Assembly: GCA_001414485.1 (NCBI GenBank)
Contig: LLEY01000034.1
Coordinates: 248,001 to 312,000, forward strand
DNA length: 64,000 nucleotides
Reading direction: 5' to 3'
Source of the DNA: Calycina herbarum
Taxonomy: Eukaryota; Ascomycota; Leotiomycetes; Helotiales; Pezizellaceae
Shown in pieces: positions 47,786-58,820 of the stretch. The position numbers and the translations under genes were made by a program. Below the pieces are notes generated by a model that worked only from the letters and a program-made list of their open reading frames with translations, had not been told where the DNA came from and did no database searches. How positions within the stretch are numbered: position 1 is the stretch's first letter; each line of letters opens with the position of its first letter.

Positions 47786-47845
47786 CCGATTACTGCTTTC
47801 AAACCCAATTCGTTGGCGCATAGGAGGCATCTTTAGCTGCAAGGT

Positions 47846-48043
47846 TCAGCGCGAGTAACCTTCGTCTACATGATTTAGGCACTGGTCGCGGCTCGTGCTT
47901 GAACCCTGAGGTATTTCCTTTAGATTAGGACACTGCGTACCCGAAGCTTGTGCGGCAAGACACAGTTTGGGAGTCTTTGTTACGATATTGCACGATTCAG
48001 GACAGCCACGGAACTTTCTGGTATTGACGAGGAGCTCGCACAT
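47846..48043 (-). CDS. Cys-rich small ORF, possible gene fragment
   Basis: A 65-aa minus-strand frame with evenly spaced cysteines (FRGCPESCNIVTKTPKLC, GTQCPNLKEIPQG, DQCLNHVDEGY). The Cys/His content and lack of low-complexity sequence suggest that it once encoded a zinc- or disulfide-stabilised domain. No family is recognised, and no start signal or upstream exon was established. Confidence 0.3.
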   Translation of the reverse strand: MCELLVNTRKFRGCPESCNIVTKTPKLCLAAQASGTQCPNLKEIPQGSSTSRDQCLNHVDEGYSR

Positions 48044-48715
48044 GCTTGATACTGAGGATAGATTAATATGTGAGCGGTATTATCTTGAATAGAAGAATGG
48101 GTTATGCGTACATGAGAATTCTAGCTGGCTGGCAGGAGACTTGTAAAATGTAAAAGTAACTTAGGGAGATGATTTATTGTTCTAAAGTCTAAGGAGGGTT
48201 ATTTGATTAATTGATATAAGTTCTTCGATTTCTAACTATGTGATTGCTATGTGATGTGTCAAAAGTTGTAAGCACGCTTATTTGCTCGGCTGTGCTAACT
48301 TAGAGACGAGGGCCCACGTGTTGAAATGCTGTTATTAGGTCCTTGGGGCGGAGCTGTTAGAAGCTATCTTTACTGCGATAGCCTGAGGAGATAGTGAGTA
48401 GACTAGCCTACCACTTTAGACTATAGCCCTCGCATAGATTCTTATAGACGGAATTACTTAATCCTTATTCTACTTGAAATAGTTAACTAACTTATACTAG
48501 TAAATCGAACACGCTCCAATAGCATCTGAATAAGATTCAAGGCTAGATGGCCCCCCTCTCCAATTAATGATTTGAATTCAGGACAGTGAATGAGATTTTC
48601 CACCTGGCATGTTGTATAAAGCATCACTAATGATCTTAACTCGTCTTCTGCCCCAAATGCGATCTTGGGTGTTGTTATTCGACAATGTATATCGTAGCAA
48701 TGCGACGATATCGGG
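48044..48715. other. Intergenic region
   Basis: About 670 bp, partly AT-rich with mild CA/TG depletion around 48380-48520. No gene or known element is recognised. Confidence 0.4.
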
Positions 48716-49315
48716 TCACCGGACTTCGTAGAGTGTGAATGATATCAATGTTTGGTGAAGCTTAGATAAAGCAATGTCCCATTTTTTGGCAAAGACATAC
48801 ATGTCAACATAGCCAGGGAAAACTTGAGCGTATTCCTCCGTGGGAATTGAGTTCGGACGAACTTTACAACGCGCTCTAGACGTCGCACGACTTGTCTCGG
48901 TATCGAAGGTCATGTTGTCAAGCAATTGTCGCAAACGGACACTTTTGGATAGCTTTGGCAGTTTCTTCAATTTTTTAGGCATAGATCCACAGCTAATCTC
49001 ATCGGCTGGCGGTTCATCTGGCGCTGGCGGAGCTGCCTCCTCCATAACTGGGTCTGGCTCGTTTATTCCTGCATAACGATCTGGTATATATGGAAGCTCG
49101 ATAGCCGGTATGAGGGTGAATTTGGGGGTAACATAGCCTCCAGTACATGCGAATTGATAGAACCGTACGAATGGTCCTCCTTCAACGGCTGCCCTTCCAT
49201 TGAAGGCTTCTGCCATAGGTCCGTTGATAAGAACATCAAGCGCCTTCGACTGGCTGGCAATAATAGCTGAGTGAACTGTAAACTCTGCCTGGACGCTATC
49301 CAGAAGATAACTCAA
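48716..49315 (-). CDS. BTB/POZ-domain protein, N-terminus uncertain
   Basis: A 199-aa frame. Residues ~10-75 match the core of fungal BTB proteins: FTVHSAIIASQSKALDVLIN, then AEAFNGRAAVE and VRFYQFACTGGYVTP. BTB domains mediate dimerisation and often recruit Cullin-3 ligases. A Pro/Glu-rich linker follows (MEEAAPPAPDEPPADE), then a basic helix (KKLKKLPKLSKSVRLRQLL). A C-terminal helical part (YVDMYVFAKKWDIALSKLH) is also usual in this group. The normal start of a BTB domain (a DhxhhV-type strand) is missing before residue 10. An upstream exon is therefore likely, with an acceptor near 49300 (GATAG or TCCAG). It could also be a 5'-truncated gene. Confidence 0.7.
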   Translation of the reverse strand: MSYLLDSVQAEFTVHSAIIASQSKALDVLINGPMAEAFNGRAAVEGGPFVRFYQFACTGGYVTPKFTLIPAIELPYIPDRYAGINEPDPVMEEAAPPAPDEPPADEISCGSMPKKLKKLPKLSKSVRLRQLLDNMTFDTETSRATSRARCKVRPNSIPTEEYAQVFPGYVDMYVFAKKWDIALSKLHQTLISFTLYEVR

Positions 49316-49640
49316 CCTACACTTTATTCTGTTGTCGCTAATACGAAGGCTAAGTTAGCTGGTCACTCTTTCCCCAGGTTCAGAGATGAAGTCCTGCACA
49401 CAAACTCTCATGATCTGTCGTCGAGTTCAAGGAGCCAGGTGGCGAACAAGCCACTCTCAGCCACAGCTGACAAGTTGTTTCGCTTAATGTATAAATGGAA
49501 TCTCTGTAGTTCTATGAGAACAAGTTCTTTGCGAAAAAAGGCATACTATGTTTTTGAGTGATCTATTCGAGAGTCAAGAATTGATGTAAGATCTCCGAAT
49601 AATTTCCTATAAGCCATTGGGGAGGCCTGACAGGTTCACA
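49316..49640. other. Upstream region of the BTB gene
   Basis: About 325 bp of normal composition. It may hold the missing first BTB exon on the minus strand, but no convincing one was found. Confidence 0.35.
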
Positions 49641-49940
49641 ATAGCAGGATATCGCGTGGTGAGCGTCTGCCAAGGCTGGCAGAATGGGCTGCTAACCCAA
49701 CCCGGCAGAATCCGGCATAAAAAGCCGCTCGCCGAATCCGGCAGGATACGGCAGGATAAGTAAAATTTTAGACTGGCAGAAAAGGCCGCTAACCTAATCC
49801 GGCAGGATCCGGCAGAATCGGTAAGTTTTTAGACTGGCAGAAAAGGCCGCTAATCTACTTCGGCAGAGCCCGGCAGAATGGGTAAGTTTTGAGACTGGCA
49901 GAAAACTCCCGCTAACCAAATTCGGCCCAATTCGGCAGAA
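49640..49940 (+). repeat. Minisatellite of ~61-bp units rich in CCGGCAGAAT
   Basis: Three good copies and one or two diverged copies of a unit beginning AGACTGGCAGAAAAGGCCGC and ending GGTAAGTTTTT. Copies start near 49772, 49834 and 49894, with a diverged one from ~49665. Inside each unit the motif CCGGCAG(A/G)AT occurs two to three times, so there is a shorter internal period as well. No RIP signature. It abuts the right structured repeat. Confidence 0.75.
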
Positions 49941-49981
49941 TTTCATACTATCTAGTAGAGGAGGCTGCTAGTCATTGTATA

Positions 49982-50149
49982 TGTCACGAGTTGTAAGCTA
50001 CTTCGTACAATCGAAAGATTAGTGTATTTTCAAAGATAAACACTAAAGAGAGAAGAGTAGAGCTCTGCTCTTCGTACGGTAAATGTGCACAACGAGTCCT
50101 AGTTGTCGTAGCAACTATGGTCACCTGACCAAGTCTCCAACCCCTCACG
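49982..50149 (+). mobile_element. Small insertion 1 (~168 bp) with GTATA/GTATG flanks
   Basis: It begins TGTCACGAGTTGTAAG and ends CCCCTCACG. The uninterrupted copy at 40516-40690 shows the empty site. The flanks are GTATA (49977-49981) and GTATG (50150-50154), a 5-bp duplication with one A/G difference. The first ~64 bp are homologous to small insertion 2. The right-hand boundary is less certain than the left. Confidence 0.5.
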
Positions 50150-50200
50150 GTATGGTGATGAAGTGAAGTGTGCATATTGAATACTGTAAAGCGCACTTCG

Positions 50201-50265
50201 TGTCACGGGTTGCAAGTGACTTGTTCAATCAAAAGACTAGTCTATTATAAGGAGGAAATACCACA
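50201..50265 (+). mobile_element. Small insertion 2 (65 bp), TG...CA, with CTTCG target duplication
   Basis: It begins TGTCACGGGTTGCAAG and ends ATACCACA, flanked on both sides by CTTCG (50196-50200 and 50266-50270). The left copy of the host repeat has a single CTTCG at this point. TG/CA ends with a 5-bp duplication are LTR-retrotransposon-like, but 65 bp is extremely short for a solo LTR. Confidence 0.6.
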
Positions 50266-50370
50266 CTTCGGCACCTGCGCCGAAGCTGGACTACTCCAGC
50301 ATAGCCGCCCCTACGGCAGGCGGTTGGAACCGAGTATGAATAAATCAATCAAATCAATTAATCAATTAGG

Positions 50371-50772
50371 ATTCCACCTGTAAGAGCAGTCTTATAGAGC
50401 GAGGGTTAGGGTAATAAGCGGAGGAGAACATGGGCAAGAACTGTAAGACCACTATACGAAAGATCCTTAATCATTTATTATATGATCCTAATGCCGTAGG
50501 AAGTGCTGCTACCGACGGATATGTAATATATCGATATAAGTAATAACAAATATATTTATATCGAAGGACGAGCATATTCTAAACAAGCTAAGGTAATATT
50601 AGGTAATAGCAATATTTATTGAACTATGTTAAAATTCCCTTACTAAAATCTTATAAAACTATAATTAGAGGCGGAAGATTAGATATAATCGCTCGTCTTT
50701 CTTCTCAAATATGCTCTGTGTAGAGGTACTTAACCATCCCAACTAACTTTGCACTCACTCCTGCTTCCGGGG
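50371..50772. other. Spacer between the structured repeat and the chromodomain pseudogene
   Basis: About 400 bp, AT-rich in its middle. No gene is supported. It may include the 3' flank of the leftward pseudogene. Confidence 0.35.
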
Positions 50773-51457
50773 CTAGCGTCCTGGTTTCTTATGTTGCTTA
50801 TTAGCATTTCTAGTTATACTGCTCCCTTTTCGCTTCACACCAGCCCCCCATAGCCTATTCTTAGCCTTGCGTTGTACTCGAAGGCGGTCCTCAAATTTAC
50901 CTACCAGCTCCTTTGCATACTCTAGCGAGTGCTTAGGAAGCAGTGTCGGGGTCCAGTCCACCAAGAAGTAGGTTACACCATCAATAACCTCTTTGCTAAT
51001 GATTCGGCGGACCTTCTAACCTTAGTTACGGTCGTCGTCGTCGTCGGTCGCCTGTAGGCATAGGTTAGAGTCTACCGGGTGAGCAGGTTCAAGCACAGGA
51101 GTAGTTCTGGTAGTACTACTAAGGTCGCCGTAAGCCTGAATACTAAAAGCCTCGTCTTCTATTTCGTTTTCTAGAATTGATGAAGGGGAAAGCCGCTGTT
51201 GTTTTTTATCGTAGTGTGAGGCTATTCCATCGGAGAGAGGAGACTTAGATCTCTGTCGTTTAGAAATCCACGGTACCTTATCGTTATTAATGAAATCGTT
51301 AGTCTTATTATGCTTCTCGGCTGTGTAATCGGAAATTGGTTATAGGCTTTCCGGTTTTAATACATGGTTACTAGGCGGTCTGTTATCTAGAATATGATAA
51401 GTGTTTCTGATATTAGGAATAATATCGCTATCTAGCGTGTTCGATTTATCTATAGTA
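50773..51457 (-). pseudogene. Chromodomain-like protein, RIP-type stops
   Basis: One minus-strand exon with an acceptor-like CTTACCAG just upstream of 51457. The frame is coherent for 228 codons: NTLDSDIIPNIR, then VPWISKRQRSKSPLSDG, an acidic Asp run and VRRIISKEVIDGVTYFLVDW. The last, with ELVGKFEDRL, resembles a chromo/chromo-shadow fold. The tail is basic (KRKGSSITRNANKQHKKPGR). Stops at 51340-51342 (TAA), 51022-51024 (TAA) and 51016-51018 (TAG) all fit Gln or Trp codons altered at CpA. Chromodomain proteins bind methylated histone or partner peptides; such domains also occur in fungal transposon-derived genes. It lies just outside gypsy-2, so mutation may have leaked from RIP of the neighbouring repeat, or this gene was itself repeated. 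Confidence 0.6.
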
Positions 51458-51568
51458 CTGGTAAGTAAGAATTCTCTTCACTACGTATGTAAACCCTAGC
51501 TTACGTACTATAGCTGCTACTAGTGAAGATAATGTCATCTGAAACTTGATTATTACTTTTTATACATA

Positions 51569-52000
51569 TGTTACGAATCACGTGCACACGTGATAAGTGA
51601 AGACCAGGCGGCGTCCTAACAGGTTAAGCACTATCGGAATACTCTTATAGTAGATAGGGATCGGTTAGGTTAGCTAAGCGATCCAAGGATTTCATTATAA
51701 TGATCATATAACAAAAGGGATCGCTAGATCGCTAGGCGAACCAGCTCGTTAGATCGCCAGCTCGACAAGCGAGTTAGCTACCTAGGGGAACGAAGGTTCT
51801 ATATATACTAGCACGTCTGCTATTTAGATAGAAGCTTCGTACTTAACTTTAGTTATTAATCTTATTATCTTGTTTAATATCTTTAATATAAGTAACGAGT
51901 TTACTTCTAAGTAAATAACCTAGTATATCTATACTTCTTACTTATATACTAACCTTTAAGACTTAGTTATCTTATTTAAGTTCGTTTAAGTTTCGTTATA
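51569..52000 (+). repeat. Gypsy-2 5' LTR
   Basis: 432 bp, starting TGTTACGAATCACGTGCACAC and ending TTTCGTTATA. It is preceded by ACATA (51564-51568). It matches 58384-58815 and, more distantly, the gypsy-1 LTRs. It retains CA/TG more often than the pol region. Confidence 0.9.
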
Positions 52001-55000
52001 CTTTAAGCACCTACTTAGAAGTTTAGTTACTATAGCCCTAGTAACTCTCGCCGTAGTAGCTAGCTCGAATACTAGTCGAGTTAACGTTGTAGGAATATCT
52101 AGAAGTACGACTAGAAGAACACCTGCTAGTACACAGTTAACTAGGAACGACGATAATATTAGTATACTAGACGCCCCCGAGCTCTACAAAGTCGAAGCAC
52201 TTAAGTCTATTAAAGTTAAGATGCTAGATATGTATTATAGGAAGCAAAAGGAACTCGACTTATTCCTTCTCTAAATAGACATCTACTTTAACTTTAACTC
52301 TAATAAGTTCGAAGGCAATTATAATTCGCGAACTATCTTTACTATCTCCTATCTTAGGGGATCAGCGTTAGAATAGGCTCAGCTATACTTAGAAGACTTC
52401 TTCGAAAATAAGAATAAAGATAAAAAGATAGAATTAACTAAGGTTATGTTTAAATCTTAGAGAGGATTTAAGACAACTATTAGGAAAGTCTTTAAAGACT
52501 TCGATATAATCCGAACAGCTATATATAAGCTTTTAGAATTACACTAGACCGGATTAGTAATAGATTATACTAATAAGTTTTAACGTTATAGAACAAAGTC
52601 AGGATAGGATGCAATTACTCTTATAAAACTCTTTTATAAAGGATTAAAGATATATATTTATAAGGAAATAGCTAAGTAGAATATATAGTTCTTAACTATC
52701 ATAAGTATAATTAAGGAAGTCGTCTAGCTAGATAACTGCCTATATAAATTTAGAAAGAGTAACCCTAGACACGGGGAAAAGAGAAAAGGGTTAGAGAAGT
52801 AGAAGTACTCTTACGCTAGTAAGCATAGTAAGGAGGTAAATACTATGTAAAAGAAAACCTTTCTAAAGAAAGGAGGACTTTCCTAGGAAGAATAAAATCA
52901 TTAACGTAAGTAGAACTTATATTATAATTATAGCTAGCTAGGCTATAGAGTAAATAAGTATAGTAAGAAGAAAGATTCTAAGGGAAAGAAACAAATTAAT
53001 ACTACTATTTAATAATAGGTAGCTTTAACCGATCGTATTAAACTTACTAATAAGGAGCTTAAAGCACGAGGGTATAGAACCTAGATTGAAAATAACAAAG
53101 AAATTAGTAGAGTATAAGATACTAATAATAATAGGGATCTACTCTTTAAGGAATATTATAATATATAATTAGTAATAGAATCTAAGTAACCTCTTTAAGT
53201 AGAATACGAATCACTACTATCGACTAGTTCTTTAGAAACATTAGATTTATCTTCTAGTTTAGAAGGAGAAATGAAGAATGAAGACCTAGAAGTTAGAGAA
53301 ACTTAGGCTTTCCTTAGAACTTTTAAATAAGGAAATCGATAAGTATATATCGATAATTAGAAACTAGATTTCTAGAGTCCTTATATAATATAAGGGGTTA
53401 ACCTAACTATCTTAACAACGTATATAGTTATAAGTAATAACCCTAAAATAATAACTCTAGTTAGTCTAATTACTAGACGAAAAACTATTAAAGAAAAGGA
53501 ACTAGAATAGAAACGCTAACCGGTTAAAAAACCTAGCTACTTTAAAGTAGAGAATATATAGAAAGTATATAATATATCGAATAAGACTAGTACATAGATA
53601 TAGCAAGTTCTAATAGGATTTATAAGACGAATTAAAACCTCTTTCTTTAGGACACTGCTTAAAGATATTATACTAGAGGAATTTAAGCGATATATTATAG
53701 TTATATTAATTAGAAATAATAGGTTAGTACTAAGAAAATATAACTTATAACAACTATTTAGTATATTATTCTAGGAGTAAAAGGAATTTAATATAACTAG
53801 ATAGGCTAAGATAGAACTAGAAGAAATATACTATCTATTAGTAGAAGAACTATAGTTTATAGAAACAGTTTAGGAAATAATAGTATAATAGATATAATAT
53901 AAACTAAGTCTAACTTTAGACTAGTTATTATAAAAGCGATTTAAAGGAATATTACTAGAGTTTATTAGAATAGTAGAATATTATTAGATATACGAAGTAG
54001 TATTATTAGATAAAGAAGGAGTAGTATTCTTTCCTTAGTCTCGAATTAGAGCTATTAGGGAAAAGAATTTAAGAGACTATATATTTAAAGTTTACTATAT
54101 AAAACTAGAGATAAGTATACTAGAGGCTACTTTAGATTATCTATATATAGGAGAACTATAGTTAGTAGAAGCTATTTTAGAAACTAGTTATAAATAGATC
54201 TAATATAACTATAGATAAATACTAAAATAATTTATAAAGGAAATTCCTAAAACTATAGGAATCGTAGAATATAGATTAGTATATAAGGTAGTATATACTA
54301 ATAAAGAAAGAGTAAGATTCTTTTTATAGTATAAGGATAAGGAAAGAAAAAATTATAATTAAGAAAATTAATCTTTTAAAGTCTAATATATTAAAGTAAA
54401 GTTAGATACTACTTTAGGAGAAAGATAGTTAGTAATAACTATAGAAGTAAAAAGGAAAAAGTTATAAGTTATAATAGACTTAGGAGTAATAGGTAACTTT
54501 ATCTCTCTAATAGCTTAAGAGAAGCTGAACGTCTTAATTAAGGAAATAAGACTATATCGACTAAGAGTAGTCGATAGAATAGACGTTATATACTAAAACA
54601 GGATTATTAATTAGTAAACTATTCTAATAAGAATTAATATCAAAGAATACTATTTAGATATATAATTCGATATTATTAAAATAAGAAGTAAGGAAGTAAT
54701 ACTTAGTATACTATAGATTTAGGAATATAATCTAGAAATTAACTAGAAGGCTAGAATAATAACCTTTAGTTAATATAAATACATAGGTTTATATTTATAA
54801 CTTTAAGACTAGAACGAGGTTAGCGCCACCTCTTCTAAAGTACTAGAACACCTTATCTAAGGTCCTCTATAGGTTAGTAAGAAAGCTGATAACAAAATAC
54901 CTATGTAGTATAGAGAATTTAGAGCTTTGTTTAAAAACCTAGAAGACTTGCGAGCCTTGCTAGAATATCGTTTATAAGATTATAAGATTAAATTAAAAGA

Positions 55001-58000
55001 GGGTTATTACCTCTTAAAGTAGAAGCTTCAGTTATATAACTAGAAAAGCCTATAAAGAATAAAAAGTTATATAAAGGAAGGTATTAAGAAGAGATATATT
55101 AAAAGATCTAAGTTACTAATTACCTTAAATATACTTATTATTAAGAAGAAAGACGACCTAGATAAGAGAGTATATATTGATTATTAAGAAGTAAATTACG
55201 CTATAGTTAAGAACGCTTATCCGCTACTACCTAGCTAATACTTATAGGACAAGTTAAGTAAGGTAGTACGATTTACGAAACTAGATTAACAAAACATCTA
55301 TAGACTTATAAGAATAAAAGTTAGAGATGAATAGAAGATAGTATTTACTTTACTATTAAGCCTTTATAAATATACAGTTATGCTATTTAGACTCTATAAC
55401 ATACTAGCTATATATTAGAGATAAAATAATAATATTTTAGGAGATCTTCTAAGAGTAATAGTAATTTATTACCTAGATAATATCTTAATCTTCTTAGAAA
55501 AAGAAGAAGAATATAAGAGATATATTAGAGAAGTTTTATAATAACTTATAAAAGTGAATTCTTAGTTGAAACTCTTGAAATACAAGTTCGAAGTAACTTA
55601 AACACTTTTCCTAAGATAGGTATTTAACCTAGGAAAAATAGAAATAGATTTAATAAAGATCTAAGATATCTTAAACTAGAAGTTACTAGAGAATGTAAAA
55701 GACGTATAGTCCTTCTTTAGATTTATAAACTTTTACTATCTATTTATATAAGACTATATAAAGATTATTAAACTAATATTAAGACTAGTTAAGAAAGCTA
55801 TTAAGTTTATATAGAATAAATAAGTAGAGGAAGCTTTTTAGAAAATTAAAGTAAAGTTTATAGAAAAACCTATTTTATACGATTTCGACGTAGATAAACC
55901 TAGTATAATTAAAACAGACGCCTTAGATACAGCAGTAGGTGTAGTTTACTTATAGCTAAATAATAAGAGAAAACTTATATCTATTATATATTATTCTAAG
56001 ATATTTAACCTAGTATAATAAAACTATAGTATCTTTAATAAGGAATTACTTACTATAGTATTAGCTTTAGAATACTAGAGAATTTATTTATAGTTAGTAA
56101 AATACCTAGTTATAGTTTTATCTGACTACGAGAACCTTAGGACGTTTACAACAACTAAAGAACTTACGACTAGATAATTAGCTAGATAGTTAGAGATATT
56201 AGAAGGATTTAATATTATTATTTAACATATAAAAGGAACGTTAAATACTTAAGCTAATACTCTTAGCTAGAAACCTAGATATAAGAGAAATAAGAAGTAT
56301 AAGAAGATTATAATCTTAAAAACTCTTAAGAATAGAGACTTAGTACCTACTATATATAAGATAGTAGTAACAAATAATATTTAAATAGATAAGATTTAGA
56401 ATATATATAAAGGTTATAATTAGTATATAAAAGGGAAACTATAGGTTCCTAGCTTATATATAAAAAAATTTATATAAGAATACTATACTATACCTACTTA
56501 TAGTTACTAAGGAATTCGTAGAACTCTCTAAAGAATAAGATAATACTATTATATTAATTAATTATCTATAATAGTTAAGGAAGTAATAATAGAATATAAT
56601 ACTTATACTAAGAATAAGGCTTCCTACTATATACCTTATAGATAAATAAACACTACTTTAATACTATAGGTACTTTAGAAATTAATATCTATAGATTTTA
56701 TTATTAAATTACTAAAATCTAAAGATCTAATAATAGGAGTTGAATATAATATAATCCTAGTTATTATAAAACAACTTATAAAATATATAATTCTTATAGT
56801 ATATATAGAATTAAGTATAGCTAAAGAATTAGTATTTACATTCCTTAGGGAAGTAGTCTTAAGATATAGACTACTAGAAGAGATACTCTTAGATAAAGAT
56901 AAGCTCTTTATCTTAAAATTTTAAATCGCTCTTATAGAATAATTAGGTATAAAAAGAAAGCTCTTTATAGCTTTCTACTCTTAAATAAATAAAGGAAATA
57001 AAAGGATGAATTAAGTAGTTAAAACATACCTTTATTATTATATAAACTACTAATAAGACAATTAGGTAGAACTACTACCCTTAATATAGTTTGCCTATAA
57101 TAGTTTAGTAATAGAAACAACACTTATTACGCTATTCTATACTAATTTTAGGTATAAATTATTAGTATATTAAGAACCGCTGTCTACGACTATCGATAAC
57201 TAGCTTACTTATATTTACGTCTCGAAAATTAAAGGGCTATATAAAGAACTTATAGAGGATTTATAATTTATAGTTAAAAGAAATATATACTACTATAATA
57301 AATAACGTAGTTAGGAGCTAATACTAAAAGAGAGGGATAAAGTCTACTTAGTATAAAAGAATATTAATATAAAAAGACTAAGTAATAAATTAGATTATAA
57401 AAAACTTAGACTATTTAAAATCAAACGTGTTAAAGGACCTTTAAATTATAAATTAGTACTACTAAGAATAATAAATATCTACCTAGTATTCTATATATCT
57501 CTACTTAAACTAGTATTACTAGGAGCACTACTAGCCCTACTTATAGAAATTCAACTAGTAAACCTAAATACTAAGTATAAAGTTAAGAGGATTCTTAACT
57601 ATAGACTTATTAGAGGATAGGTTAAGTATTTAATAAAATAGTTAGATTACTTATATTTAGAAAACACTTAGAAACCTAGAAAAAACATCAGCTAGTACTT
57701 AGAGGAACTTTAGAAGTTCTATTATCGAAACCTAAGTCTACCTACATTACATAGTTAGTAGGAAAGGACTTAAGAAAGGCTAGGTCGAGGCCCAGAGCGA
57801 AGGCAGGGTCGGAAACGTCGGGCGTAGGAAGAGTAGCTAGCCTGGCAGCCTCTTCTTCTATCCGCTTCTTTTCTTCCTCCTTCTCTTTTTCCTTTCTTTC
57901 TAATTCTTTAACAGTATCTAGCTCCTTAAGGGAGTTAAGACCAGCTGCTATCATTCTCTACTTCCGGGCGTAAAGCAGCTTCTTCTGCTTATTAACCTAG

Positions 58001-58383
58001 AAGACTTTCGCCATAGCCTTATCAGCCTCGTCCTCTAGTTGTTAGATCTAAGCATCTATAGACTCCTAATCTCAAATAGTCGGTATACAGTTTACTTTAC
58101 AAACGTCGCAGGTCTTACTATTCTTTGTACAACAACTATAGTAATTTAGATTTTTATCTTAAGAGACGACACATTTATTTATAAAACTAGCTTTTAAATA
58201 TCGAGTATAAGGCGTCATTTTTATTCTAAACAAGTTAATTTCTTTTCTAAGAGCGATATACTTAGTACGTTTCGTTAAATGATTAGGTAGTATAGTAAAA
58301 AGAGAAGAAGGCTGCTAGCCTTCTGACGATATTTCTTAGGTCGTACTTAAGCGTAGAGACACGCTAAGCTAAGAAGGGGATAG
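52001..58383 (+). mobile_element. Gypsy-2 internal region (gag-pol), RIP-inactivated
   Basis: Same family and orientation as gypsy-1, but longer. Gag is at ~52150-53050, protease ~54390-54700, reverse transcriptase ~55000-55850 and RNase H 55880-56290, including the end deleted in gypsy-1. Integrase is at 56500-57560, followed by a C-terminal tail to ~57740. No frame survives. About 500 bp at 53600-54360 has no counterpart in gypsy-1. An antisense ORF lies at 57742-58217. Confidence 0.88.
57742..58217 (-). pseudogene. Antisense accessory ORF in gypsy-2
   Basis: Opposite to pol, between integrase and the 3' LTR. From ATG 58217 the frame reads MTPYTRYLKASFINKCVVS, then a Cys cluster (SCCTKNSKTCDVCKVNC) and ESIDA. 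After several TAG/TGA/TAA codons where Trp or Gln is likely, an open stretch follows (LERKEKEKEEEKKRIEEEAA, FLKSFPTNYVM). About 158 residues in total: a putative zinc-binding N-terminus and a coiled-coil C-terminus. The last third keeps CA and TG, unlike the adjacent pol. Conservation of the frame in gypsy-1 argues that it once encoded a protein. Function is unknown. Confidence 0.55.
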
Positions 58384-58815
58384 TATTACGAATCACGTAT
58401 ATACGTGATAAGTAAAGACCAGGCGGCGTCTTAACAGGTTAAGCACTATCGGAATACTCTTATAGTAGATAGGGATCGGTTAGGTTAGCTAAGCGATCTA
58501 AGGATTTTATTATAATAATCACGTGACGAAAGGGATCGCTGGATCGCTAGGCAAACTAGCTCGTTAGATCGCCAGCTCGACGAGCGAGTTAGCTACCTAG
58601 GGGAACGAAGGTTCTATATATACTAGCACGTCTGCTATCTAGATAGGAGCTTCGTGCTCAACTTTAGTTATTAATCTTATCATCTTATTTAACATCTTTG
58701 ATATAAGTAACGAGTTCACTTCTAAGTAAACAACCCAGCGCATCTGTACTTCTTACCTACATACCAACCTTCGAGACTTAGTCATCTTATTTAAGTTCGT
58801 TTGAGTTTCGTTATA
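58384..58815 (+). repeat. Gypsy-2 3' LTR
   Basis: 432 bp, starting TATTACGAATCACG (TG altered to TA) and ending TTTCGTTATA. It is followed by ACATA (58816-58820), which duplicates 51564-51568. Confidence 0.9.
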
Positions 58816-58820
58816 ACATA

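Larger units (their letters stand above)
49950..50370 (+). repeat. Structured repeat, right copy, carrying two insertions
   Basis: Plus-strand copy of the repeat at 40516-40690 (which is in minus orientation): CTAGTAGAGGAGGCTGCTAG to ACCGAGTATGAATAAATCAA. Two segments absent from the left copy interrupt it, at 49982-50149 and 50201-50265. The two stem regions are kept with a few substitutions. Together the two copies bracket about 9.8 kb in inverted orientation. Confidence 0.65.

Noticed and set aside
49982..50265. A TRIM-type element with the two TGTCACG copies as its LTRs
   Set aside because: Each copy has its own target-site flanks and the DNA between them (50155-50195) is host-repeat sequence, so these are two separate insertions.
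50395..50415. GGTTAGGGTAA resembling telomere repeats
   Set aside because: Only one unit; no tandem array, so not telomeric.
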